Source: an uncultured Clostridia bacterium (GTDB lineage: Bacteria > Bacillota > Clostridia > TANB77 > CAG-508). Taken from it: a DNA stretch of 64,000 nt. The stretch is taken from positions 134,893 to 198,892 of the forward strand of contig CAKOXT010000003.1 in the NCBI GenBank assembly GCA_934130285.1, written 5' to 3'. The notes below the pieces were generated by a model. It had not been told where the DNA came from. It worked only from the letters and a program-made list of their open reading frames with translations, and searched no databases. Within the stretch, counting starts at the first letter, position 1; each line of letters begins with the position of its first letter. Both the position numbers and the translations under genes were made by a program. Positions 17,124 to 28,400 of the stretch are shown here, piece by piece.

Positions 17124-20100
17124 ATGAAAAAGAAAAAGATTATAATTGCAAGTATTATAACAATATTAATTATATTGATAGCATATTCAGGATATAAGAT
17201 AATCGGAAAATCAACAAATGAAATGTTATCAGAGGGTAACGGATTACCAGCAAGCTTCCCATATGTAACATATGAAGACTTAATAAATGAAAATGACACG
17301 CTATGTTGCGGTAAAGGAATTGCATTAATAGGAGCATCAAGAACAATGGTTTCAACAGGAGGCCAAAGTCAATCAGAACCATACTTAACAATGAATGATA
17401 TTGGAAAGAAAATATTCCAAAAAGAACAAGCTGCATCAGGAGATGTAACATCAGATAATTTCGTAAATCCATATTCATCAGCAACAAGTTATACATATGG
17501 ATACTATAAAGAATCAGAAAAGAAAGTTGCAAATCCAGAAGAAGCTTACATATTAGCAGAAATATCAGAAAATTATCCTTCAAATGATAGTACATTTTAT
17601 AATGTTACTAACAAAGAATATAAAGGAGAAATTGAAGAAGCATATTTCTACAATATATATGGAACAGTTATATATGGTGTAAATATTGATAAAACATCAG
17701 GTGAACCACAAGATTTCGTAGTAAAAGATGAAGAATCAGGCAAATACTATTATGTAGAAATCACAGATAGCGGAAGATTCTTCCCATACACATATGTACA
17801 ATATGCATGGTGGAAAACACCAGCAGGTGGAAGCTCAGATAAAGTTGAATCAACAGCCTTATCAAGAGAAGCAGAAGCTTTCGAAGCATATATTAATAAA
17901 GTAGCAAAAAGAGATTCAAAAGGAGAAATAGTTACTGAACAAAAAACAGTAACAGTAGATGGAAAAACAGCAACAGTTACAGCACCAGTAATAGATTATA
18001 AAGTTACAGGTGAAGATGACAAAGCAGAAGTTCAATATGACGAAGATCATGAAAGATATTTAATAGGACCATTCAAAATTAATTATTATGAAGAATCAGT
18101 TACAACAGATAGAGGAACAGTAGATTTTTCTGCAATAACTAATGCAACATTAGTTAGTAACTTAGGTGAAGTAGACAGCTCAAATTGGTTTTTCAAATAC
18201 AATAATAGAAGTGCTGATGATACAGCAGCATTCCCACACAATGGAGAAGAATTCTACATAGTATTAGACTATATAGATGATATGAGATATATTAAAGATT
18301 TAAAATTTGATTTCAAATACATGAATGCAGGTGGAGAATACTCATCATTAAAAGGTGAATACTTTAATGCAAGTTGGGAACCAAAATCAGAAGCTATATG
18401 GTGCAATGAAGGCGCAAAAAATTGCCCATGCGGAGGACATCATACAAGTGCAAGATATGATAGTAAAGGAAACTTAATTTGTTCAGGTGGAGCTAAAAAA
18501 TGTTCACATGGATATTATCATAACCACATTGTGAAATGGAATTATTGGGTTGAACTAGAAGATTTAACACCAAACCAATCACAACCATTAGCACAAGTTT
18601 ATGTAGGTGTAAGATGGTATGAAGAAGCAAGTTACTCATTCAAAACAGATTTAAAACCAGAAGAGTTAATTAGATTAACAATTCCTATGGAAGGTGAAGT
18701 TTGGATTGATAAAGTAGCTGATAAGAAAAATCCAGATTACATAGAAGGAACAAGACAAGACGGAGAAGAAGGATACAAAAACGCAGAAGTATATATTTAC
18801 AAAGTATATAGCAAAGATGGAAAAATAGAAAAAAGAGAATTAGCAAAAATATATGCAGAAGATAATAAAACACAATTAAGCTATCCAATATACACAGATG
18901 CAAATGGTAAATATAAAATACCAAACATCAATGTACCTGGTTCAAGCAAAGAATCAAATATGAAAGAAGACGGATATGATATTTCATATGATGTAGAATT
19001 CAAATATGATGGACAACACTATGAAGCATCAGCAGCATTACCAACATCAAACGGAAATGCAGAAAAGTATATTAAAGCAAGTAAAGAAGAAAAAGAAGCT
19101 TACGAAAAAGATTCAATAGCATCAGAAGCTGCAACAGAAAGAGATAATTATAATAAGAAATTTACTGAAGTATATGGTGGAAATAGTATAGATAAAAATG
19201 GAAATACAAAAGGATATTCAACTAACGGAAAAGATACATTAAATCTAGATTACACATCAACAGAATTCTCATTACCAAACAATACAAATACAAGAAGATT
19301 ATCAACATTAACAGTATTAGATAAAGATGAACACATAATCGACCAATACAAAATGACAGCAACAACAGGTAATACAGGAGTTTATTATCCAGTAGATAAT
19401 AAAATATCTGTAAGTGAAGCAGATGATGTAAAAGAATTAAGCGTTGTTGAAAATGAAACAGGAAAAACAACAACATACAAAACAATTTATAACTATATGC
19501 TACATATCAACTTAGGTGTAAAAGAAAGAGAAAAAACAGACTTATCATTATTCAAAGATTTATACAAAGCTGAAATAGTTGTAAATGAAAAAGAAATAAC
19601 AAAAACATACAATAAATATGTAGACGTAGAAGATGAAGCTAATAAAGATGCCTTAGAAGTACAAATTGAAGCTTGCAAAATTGGAAAATATAAATTAGGA
19701 CTATATAGTTCAGATTATGAATATCGTTCAACAGTATACCAAACAAGTGAAGAAGCTGTTAAAAACATAAAAGCAGATACAGACTTAAAAGTATACTTAA
19801 CATACAGAATTGCAATAAATAATGAAAGCGAAGCAGCAAACGGATTAGAAGCAACAATAAACCAAATAAACGATTACTATGATAAATCATTCACATTAGT
19901 AAATGAAGACATCAAAGCAAACGTATTAGATAACAACCAAGACAGAGTAAATAAAGTAGTTGCAGAAAGTCCATACTATAGAATAGTAAAAGCAAATGAA
20001 ACACCAACATATACATATTGGTCAGACAACATGCAAAGATTTAAATGTAATGATACAAATCAACAAGTAAATGATAGCTATAAAAAATTAACAATAACAG

Positions 20101-22283
20101 ATTTAAAAGATCAAAAATTAGCTACTGGAGAACAATTAGAAATGTTCATAACATTCGAAGTTGATAAAGATGGATATAAAGGAACATCTGATAGACCAGA
20201 ATTACTTGGAGAAAAGAATAATGTAGCTGAAATAGCAAATTACTCAACATACTACACAAATGGAAAAGTAGCAGGAATAATTGATAGAGATTCAGCTCCA
20301 GATAACATTGATTTAAATAGAAATGTAAAAGAATGGTATGAAGATGATACAGAATCAGCACCAGCAATAGACATAGAATTATATCAATACAACAGAGAAA
20401 TAAATGGTAGCGTTTGGGATGACGCAGAAACAGTTGACTTATTATATGGTCAAAAAGTTGCTAACGGAATCATGGATGAAGGCGAAAGAAAAGTAAAAGA
20501 CATAGATGTTCAAATCGTTGAAAAAATTCAAATAGATGGAATAGAATATGAAAAGATTTGGACAGAAGATGACTTCACTAACTTGTCTGATGAAGAAAAG
20601 AAAGAGTATAGATTAAAAAATGTAACAACAGATGAAAATGGTTACTACTACTTCAAAGGTGTATTAGCTGGAAACTATGTAGTAAGATTCAAATACGGAA
20701 ATAAAGAAGCAACAGTAAAATATAATGGTCAAGATTATAAGAATACAGCATATCAAGCAGGAATGACAAATGCAGATGGAACAACAACATTAGATAATGA
20801 ATGGCAAGACTTAAAAACAAATACATTAAATGAAGTAAGAGTTTCAGATGCAAGAGATTATGAACTTCAAAGAATGAAAGTAATTGCATATTCAAAAGAT
20901 ATAAATAATCAAATAGGAACAGTACTTGAAAGTGCAGACCAAGATAAAGATCATAAAGAATTAATAGACAATACACAAATGGTTGCAAACACAGCTAAGT
21001 TAAACATTGAAATAGAACATCAAGATTACATAGACTATGGAACTGTAAATAAAGTTAATGGCTTAAATGAATATACATATACAGTAAAGAACATAGACTT
21101 TGGATTAGAGAAAAGATCAAAAACAACAGTAGAATTAGACAAGAAGATATCAAGAATTGCTCTATATAAAAATGATGGAGAAACATTATTATTAAACGTA
21201 TACTTCAATGAAGACGGAACAATCAACAAAGAAAAACCAGATAGTCAATACGTTAACAAAGTAACACACTTAGATGAACAAAATAATATTCAAGGATTTG
21301 AATATATTCCAATGGAAAGCCAATTCAAAAATGGTACACAATTAAAAATTGAATATCAAATAACAGTAAAAAATAATTCTGAAGTAGATTGGACAGGAAA
21401 AATTGCAGATTACACGACATCAGAAGAAATTCTAAATAAAGTAGCAGAACTTGAAAAAGCACAAAATTACGTATCAGGAGAATTAATAGAATATGGTAAA
21501 TATGTTGGATTAAACTACTATAATAATCAAAATAACGATACAGATAAAATTGTTAAAACAAAAGTTGAACAAATAATTGACTATATTGACAATGATGCAT
21601 CATCAAGTGTAGATGATAATACAAGTGTAGAAAATAGTAGCTGGAGTCCAGTAACACTAGAAACATTACAAAATAATAAGACATTAGATTCAAAAGTATA
21701 TACAACAAACAGTAATGGAAAACAAACAATTGTAGATTCAAAAGGAAGAGAATATATAACAGATACAAAACAAAATGTTTTAGTAACAGATGGAGATAGA
21801 TATAATCCAAGTATTATTACAGAGTTAGTACCAGATTCAGCATCTGCTGCAACAGGAATTGCATCATCTGGAAAGATTAGAGTTGTTATATCAAAACAAA
21901 TGAATGAAGAAACATCAAAAGATGATTTATATAACAATATAGCAGAAGTAATAGAATACTCAAACACAGTAGGAAGAAGAGATGCACAAGCTGTACCAGG
22001 AAATGCAGAAGTAGCAAGAGGAGAATATTTAGCAGCAACAGGTTATGAAAATGGAGTATTAAAAACAGATTATGAAGGTGCAAAAGAAGTTGAGGTTAAT
22101 GGAGCAACATTACATCTAAATGGTGAAAGAGACACAGATGCACCAAACTATGTAACATTAACAGAACCAACTGGTATCTCAATAAGAGAATACAACAAGA
22201 GAAATTATGCAATAGCAATAACAATAGCTGGAATAATCTTAGCAGCAGGAATTGTAGTAATCAAAAAGAAGATTATAAAATAA
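17124..22283 (+). CDS. Giant surface protein with SdrB-like domains and Cys/His cluster (1719 aa)
   Basis: It starts six bases after the previous stop; its ribosome binding site (GGAAGGGGGTG) lies in the last codons of that gene, so the two are translationally coupled. The N-terminus is a membrane segment or uncleaved signal (KKKKIIIASIITILIILIAY). A Cys/His-rich patch at about 425-470 (WCNEG, NCPCGGHH, ICSGG, KKCSHGYYHNH) could bind a metal. Two SdrD B-like domains are seen near 522-620 (GEVWIDKVADKK...) and 1090-1195 (INGSVWDDAETV..., TDENGYYYFKGVLAGNYVV). DUF11-like strands follow. The end, TEPTG (1680-1684), hydrophobic helix and KKKIIK tail, parallels the first protein. A partner adhesin or stalk component is likely. 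Confidence 0.78.
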   Translation: MKKKKIIIASIITILIILIAYSGYKIIGKSTNEMLSEGNGLPASFPYVTYEDLINENDTLCCGKGIALIGASRTMVSTGGQSQSEPYLTMNDIGKKIFQKEQAASGDVTSDNFVNPYSSATSYTYGYYKESEKKVANPEEAYILAEISENYPSNDSTFYNVTNKEYKGEIEEAYFYNIYGTVIYGVNIDKTSGEPQDFVVKDEESGKYYYVEITDSGRFFPYTYVQYAWWKTPAGGSSDKVESTALSREAEAFEAYINKVAKRDSKGEIVTEQKTVTVDGKTATVTAPVIDYKVTGEDDKAEVQYDEDHERYLIGPFKINYYEESVTTDRGTVDFSAITNATLVSNLGEVDSSNWFFKYNNRSADDTAAFPHNGEEFYIVLDYIDDMRYIKDLKFDFKYMNAGGEYSSLKGEYFNASWEPKSEAIWCNEGAKNCPCGGHHTSARYDSKGNLICSGGAKKCSHGYYHNHIVKWNYWVELEDLTPNQSQPLAQVYVGVRWYEEASYSFKTDLKPEELIRLTIPMEGEVWIDKVADKKNPDYIEGTRQDGEEGYKNAEVYIYKVYSKDGKIEKRELAKIYAEDNKTQLSYPIYTDANGKYKIPNINVPGSSKESNMKEDGYDISYDVEFKYDGQHYEASAALPTSNGNAEKYIKASKEEKEAYEKDSIASEAATERDNYNKKFTEVYGGNSIDKNGNTKGYSTNGKDTLNLDYTSTEFSLPNNTNTRRLSTLTVLDKDEHIIDQYKMTATTGNTGVYYPVDNKISVSEADDVKELSVVENETGKTTTYKTIYNYMLHINLGVKEREKTDLSLFKDLYKAEIVVNEKEITKTYNKYVDVEDEANKDALEVQIEACKIGKYKLGLYSSDYEYRSTVYQTSEEAVKNIKADTDLKVYLTYRIAINNESEAANGLEATINQINDYYDKSFTLVNEDIKANVLDNNQDRVNKVVAESPYYRIVKANETPTYTYWSDNMQRFKCNDTNQQVNDSYKKLTITDLKDQKLATGEQLEMFITFEVDKDGYKGTSDRPELLGEKNNVAEIANYSTYYTNGKVAGIIDRDSAPDNIDLNRNVKEWYEDDTESAPAIDIELYQYNREINGSVWDDAETVDLLYGQKVANGIMDEGERKVKDIDVQIVEKIQIDGIEYEKIWTEDDFTNLSDEEKKEYRLKNVTTDENGYYYFKGVLAGNYVVRFKYGNKEATVKYNGQDYKNTAYQAGMTNADGTTTLDNEWQDLKTNTLNEVRVSDARDYELQRMKVIAYSKDINNQIGTVLESADQDKDHKELIDNTQMVANTAKLNIEIEHQDYIDYGTVNKVNGLNEYTYTVKNIDFGLEKRSKTTVELDKKISRIALYKNDGETLLLNVYFNEDGTINKEKPDSQYVNKVTHLDEQNNIQGFEYIPMESQFKNGTQLKIEYQITVKNNSEVDWTGKIADYTTSEEILNKVAELEKAQNYVSGELIEYGKYVGLNYYNNQNNDTDKIVKTKVEQIIDYIDNDASSSVDDNTSVENSSWSPVTLETLQNNKTLDSKVYTTNSNGKQTIVDSKGREYITDTKQNVLVTDGDRYNPSIITELVPDSASAATGIASSGKIRVVISKQMNEETSKDDLYNNIAEVIEYSNTVGRRDAQAVPGNAEVARGEYLAATGYENGVLKTDYEGAKEVEVNGATLHLNGERDTDAPNYVTLTEPTGISIREYNKRNYAIAITIAGIILAAGIVVIKKKIIK

Positions 22284-22296
22284 TAAAAATCTTTAA

Positions 22297-22335
22297 AGAA
22301 GGGAGAGTAGCGAAAAAGCTACTCTTCTTTTTTTG
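22297..22335 (+). terminator. Terminator of the giant surface operon
   Basis: GAGAGTAGC / GCTACTCTT with a GAAAAA loop and a T-rich tail, about 15-20 bases after the stop. Confidence 0.8.
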
Positions 22336-22351
22336 TATATATATTAAAAAA

Positions 22352-22380
22352 TTGGAAAAAATATCAACTAAGAATAATAC
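22352..22380 (+). promoter_or_regulatory. Possible promoter of the glucan synthase gene
   Basis: TTGGAA at 22352-22357, 17-base spacer, TAATAC at 22375-22380. Both boxes deviate from consensus, but the spacing and position just past a terminator are right. Confidence 0.45.
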
Positions 22381-22413
22381 CTAAAAAAGGTAAAATCAAG
22401 GGAGATATTTTTA

Positions 22414-25400
22414 ATGAATAAATATAAGTATCTAAATATAAAAGGTACGAATCTAGAAGAAGGCCAATTAGAAAAATATTTAAAACAAATTGCTGAAGAA
22501 CATATTATAAGTAAGAATTCAGAAAAAGTAACATACCCAATTAATAAAGTTGAAGAAAATTTCAAAGTAATATTAAAAACATATGAATTACTTAATGAAC
22601 ATTTAAGACTAGGAATAAAAGTACATTCAGCAGGAGAATGGTTATTAGACAATTTTTACGTAATAGAAGAAACTGTAAAAAATATTGAAAAGTCATTAAC
22701 AATGAAAAAATATACAAAATTACCAGGAATAGCTAACAACAAATATAGAGGATTCGCAAGAATATATGTTCTAGCAAGTGAAATAATTGCATTTAGTGAT
22801 GAAAGTATAACTGAAGAAAAAATAATTCAAGCAATAAATAGTTATCAGACAAGAAAAATATTATCTATGGAAGAAATTTGGAATATTGGAATTTTTATGG
22901 AAATAGCAATCATTCAGAAAATATCAGATATATGTGAAAAAATATATTATTCCCAAATTCAAAAATACAAAGTCGAAAATATATATGAAAGATTAATAGA
23001 AATAAAACCTAACGAGGAAAGAATATTTAAAAAGAAAGTAAAAAATAAAAGCAAGATAGATACATTAAACTATTCATTCATAGAGTACATGGTATATAAG
23101 CTTAGAAGAATAGGAAAAAAAGGAAATCCATATATAGAAGTTCTAGAAAAACAAATAAATAAATTAGGCACAACAGCCGATGATATAGTAAAAAAAGAAC
23201 ATTTATATGTAGCAACATTAAAAATAGAAATAGGCATATGTATAACTTCAATAAAAGCTATAAATAGAATAAGTTTTCAAAAAATATTTGAAAAAACAAA
23301 TAAAACAGAAGAATTATTAAATAATGATCCGAGTGGAGTATTTAAAAAACAAACAGAAGATACAAAAGAATTATATAGAGAAAAAATAAAACAGATTTCT
23401 AATAAAACAAAAATCTCAGAAATATATATAACAGAAGAAATCTTGAAATTAGCAAATAGATACAAAAATTCAGAAGCGGAAAAGAGAAAATCTCACGTAG
23501 GATACTACTTAATCGATGAAGGGATTTATGAACTAAAAGAACAGATATTAGAGAGAAAAATAAAAAGAAAGTCAGCAAAAAATAGACAAAAAATATACAT
23601 TTGTATAAGTTTAATATTACCATTAGTATTAGATTTTGTTTTAATGCAAAGGCTTGATATGAACACAATATGGAAAATAATGCTTTTCATAATCTCATAT
23701 GTACCAATATATGAAATAAGCATAAAAATTATAAATTATATAATTTCTAAAACAATAAAATCAGTTAAAATTCCTAAAATAAATTATGAAGATGGAATAA
23801 GTGATGACTCCAAAACTATGGTAGTAATCCCTACAATTTTAGATTCAAAAGAAAAAGTAAAGGAAATGATAAAGAAAATCGAAGTATATTCGTTAGCAAA
23901 TGAAGATAAAAACCTTTATTTTACACTATTAGGAGACTGCACAACATCTGAAAAAGAAGTGGAAAAATTTGATAAAGAAATTGTAGAAAGTGGAAAAGAA
24001 GAAGTAGAACGATTAAATGAAAAGTACGGAATATCAGATAAATTTAATTTTTTATATAGAAAAAGACATTGGAATCCAAATGAAGAAAAATATTTAGGAT
24101 GGGAAAGAAAAAGAGGGCTATTAATAGAATTCAATGATGTTTTGCTTGGAAATAAATGCAATGACTTTATAATAAATACATTAAATACTTTTCAAGAGAA
24201 AATAAAATATGTAATAACAATTGATTCCGATACAAATTTAGTATTAGATTCTGCAGAAAAAATGGTTGGAGCTATGTCACATATTTTAAATAAACCTATA
24301 ATGAAAAATGGCGTAGTAGAAAAAGGATATAGCATAATGCAACCGCGAATAGGAATAACATTAGAAGACTCACAAAAAACAATGTTTACTAAAATTTTTT
24401 CTAGTAATCCAGGAATAGATTTTTATACAAACGCAATTTCTGATATATATCAAGATTTGTTTGGAGAAGGAATATTTACAGGAAAAGGAATATATGATTT
24501 AGAAATATATCAAAAATTAATGAAAAACACTTTACCAGAAAACAGAATTCTTAGCCACGACTTAATAGAGGGAAACTACTTAAGGTGCGCGCTTCTTTCA
24601 GATGTTGTTCTACTTGATTCATTTCCAAATCAATATTTATCATATCTTGAAAGAGAAAAAAGATGGATAAGAGGCGATTGGCAGATTGCTAGTTGGATAG
24701 AAAAATTAATAAATCAAAAGAGAAATCCGATAAATAATATTAGTAAATTCAAGATATTTGATAATTTACGTAGAAGCATATTGCCAATAAGTGAACTATT
24801 AATCCTAATAATAGCGATAGGAAAAGAAAATATTATTTTATTAACAATGATATTAATATCATTATTTATAAATAGTATTTTAGAATTAATAAATAAAATA
24901 ATATACAAAAAAAGTATCACAGAAGAAAAGATATATGCAGATAAAAAGTTTTATAGAAATATTTCTGGAACAAGAGGAACAATTTTAAGAAATAGTATCG
25001 AATTAACATTCTTACCAACTACTGCTGAAAATTCATTATCAGCGATAACCAAAACACTATATAGATTGAAGGTTAAAAAGAGATTACTTGAGTGGAAGAC
25101 GTCAGAGTCGGTGGATAAAACAACAGAAAATTCATTAGAATATTACTGTAAAAAAATGTTTAGCAACATATTTATTGGAATAATAATGTTTGGATTATTA
25201 AATCCATTAGGAATGGTAATAGGAACACTTTGGATATTTGCACCATATATAGCGTGGAATTTAAGTCAAAAAATAAATAAGAAAAGGAAAATTACAAAGG
25301 AAAATAAAGAATATCTAAGAACAGTAGCACAAGAGACTTGGAAGTACTTTGAAGATTCATTCACAAAAGAAAATAATTATCTTGTACCTGATAATTATCA

Positions 25401-28400
25401 GCAAGGGAGAAAAGGCGAGTTTGTCACAAGAACATCATCAACAAATATAGGATTAGAAATACTATCAATAATTTCAGCTTATGACTTGAATTTTATTTCA
25501 TTAGAAGAATGTATAAGTATGTTGGAAAAAATAGTAGATACAATAAACAATTTAATGAAATGGAACGGACATCTATATAACTGGTATAACATAAAAACAT
25601 TGCAACCATTAAAACCAGAGTATGTATCTACAGTAGATAGCGGAAATTTTGTGGGATATTTATATGTGCTAAAAAATTTTTTAATCTCTAAAAATGCAAA
25701 AAAAGAAATGATAGAAAATATCAAACAATTAATAAATAATACCGATTTTAGTAAATTATATAGTGAGAAACAAAGATTATTTTCAATAGGATTTGACATA
25801 TCAAGTAATAGATTAAGCGATTCATATTATGATTTTTTAGCTTCAGAAGCTAGACAGACAAGTTTCGTAGCAATAGCCAAAAAAGATATAAAATATAAAC
25901 ATTGGATAAATTTAAGTAGAACGCTAACATCTATAAATGGGTTTAAAGGATTAATTTCATGGTCAGGAACAGCCTTTGAATATACTATGCCAAATTTAAT
26001 TATGGAAGTGCCGGAAGGAAGTCTGATTGATGAAGCATGTAGATTTGCAAGAGAATGCCAAATTGACTATTCAAATAAAAACAAAATACCGTGGGGAATA
26101 TCCGAATCAGCCTATTCATTAAAAGACTTACAAGGAAACTATCAATACAAGGCATTTGGAATACCCATATTAGGTTTAAAAAGAGGATTGGAAGAAGAAT
26201 TAGTTATTGCTCCATATGCTACTGCGTTATTTTTAGAATATGACATAAATGAGGCGATAAATAATTTTAGAACATTAGAAAAATATAATATGCGAGCAAA
26301 ATATGGATTTTATGATTCATTAGATTTTACAAGAGAGAGAATAAATCCAAGAAGAAAATATGAACCAGTAAAAACATATATGGCACATCATCAAGGTCTT
26401 ATATTAAATTCTATAAATAATATTTTAAATAAAGAAATTTTAAGAAAAAGATTCATGAAAAATCCAGAAATAAGTTCTGTGAAAATATTATTAAATGAAA
26501 GAATGCCAGACTCAGTTGTTCTCTCAAAAGAAAAAAGAAACAAAGTTAATAAAGGAAAATATATTAGCATATATGATGACAAAGAAATTGTGTATACAAA
26601 TAAAGAAAATTATAATAGATACAATGCAATATCAAGCGATGAATACACAAATGTAATTGATTATAAAGGCCATGGATATAGCAAATATAAAGATATTCAA
26701 ATAAACAGGTTTAGAAATAGAATAGATTGTCATGAAGGAATTGGTGTATATTTTAAAAATACTAAAACCAAAAGAATATGGAGTAGTTTTGAAAGTGATA
26801 AAGTAATATTCACACAAGGAAAAGAAGAATTTATAAAGAAAGAAGAAAACATAAAGACAAAAGTAAAAGTATTTTTAACACCAGAAGAACCAGCCGAAAT
26901 AAGGCAAATAGAAATAAAAAATGATGGTATATTAACAAATACAATAGAAACATATATGTATATAGAACCATTATTATCAAGATTACAAGATGATATTGCA
27001 CATCCTTGCTATAATAACATGTTTTTGAAATTTAAATATTTAAAAGATGAAAACACAGTAATTTGCTCTAGGAAAATAAAAGATAAAGAAATATTTTTAG
27101 GAGTTAAGGTAATCAAAAAAGATGAAAATGAAATAGAAGTTGAATTAGATAAAGAAAAGTTTATTGGAAGAAATAGTATAATTCCTAAAGCAATATTAGA
27201 ATCACATAATTTTTCAAACGAGGAAATAGAAACTGTAGAGCCAATTATAGCATTTAAAACAAAAGTAGATATTGGACCACAAGAAGAAGAAAAAATTAAT
27301 TTTATTATTCAAGTATCTGAAAACCAAGAAGAGTTATTAAGCACTCTTAGAGAAATGAATTCAGAAAAGATAGAAACAATATCTGAATTAGCCAAAGCCA
27401 AAAGCGAAGAAGAAATAAAGTTCTTAGAAATAAATGGAGAACAAATAGAAAATAATCAAAAATTATTAGGGCACCTAATTGAAAAAGATATTCCAAAAAC
27501 GATAAATACATGTTTCAATATTGAGAATGTATGGAAATTTGGAATATCAGGAGATAATCCAATAATATTACTAGAAATAAAAAATATAGAAGAACTATAT
27601 GCATTAGAAGAATTATTAAATACAATAGAATTTTTTAATGTTAAAAAAATTAAAATCGATTTGTGTATTTTAAATAATGAAAAAATGAGCTATGAGACTT
27701 TTGTGAAAGACGAAATAAATGAAGTAATAAAAAATCATAGACTAGAATATTTAAGGGATAATCAGATTTTTGTATTAAATAAAAATGAACTAACTGAAAC
27801 TGATATTGAGATCATTAGAACCATTGCTGATATAAAATTATATGGAAATATTGGTGGAATAAAAAATAATCTTGATGAAATAGAACAGACACCATTTAGA
27901 AATGATAAAAATGAGTATATCAAGCAAAAAGCAAGTGAAGAAATAGAAAAAGAAATTGTAGAATTTGACAATGGAATAGGTGGATTTACTCAAGACGAAT
28001 ATGTAATGAACATTAATAAAGATCAGATTCCTCCACGAGCATGGAGCAATATAATTGCAAATGAGAAATTTGGAACAATAACTACAGAAAATTCAGGAGG
28101 ATATACTTGGCAAGAAAATAGTAGATTAAATAGAATAACAACATGGGAAAATGATGCAATACAAGATTTTAAATCTGAAGAAATAATTATAAAAGATATA
28201 GATCAAAAACAATATTGGAATTTAGGAAGTGATTCAGAAAACAACTCATATCAAGTAAGATATGGAATGGGATATTCAAAATATCTACAAATAAATAATA
28301 ATATAATACAAGAAAACACAATATTTGTACCAGTAGATGGTGCAGTAAAAATAAATCATATTATATTAAAAAATAGAGATAGAAACAAAAGAAGGCTAAC

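Noticed and set aside
16711..22083. Many Leu/Tyr/His-rich minus-strand frames across the giant surface genes
   Set aside because: They are antisense shadows of AT-rich coding DNA, low in complexity and without ribosome binding sites.
12036..22283. Canonical LPXTG sortase anchors in the giant proteins
   Set aside because: Only VKTGE and TEPTG precede the C-terminal helices; LPTG/LPDE-like strings earlier in the proteins are inside repeat domains.
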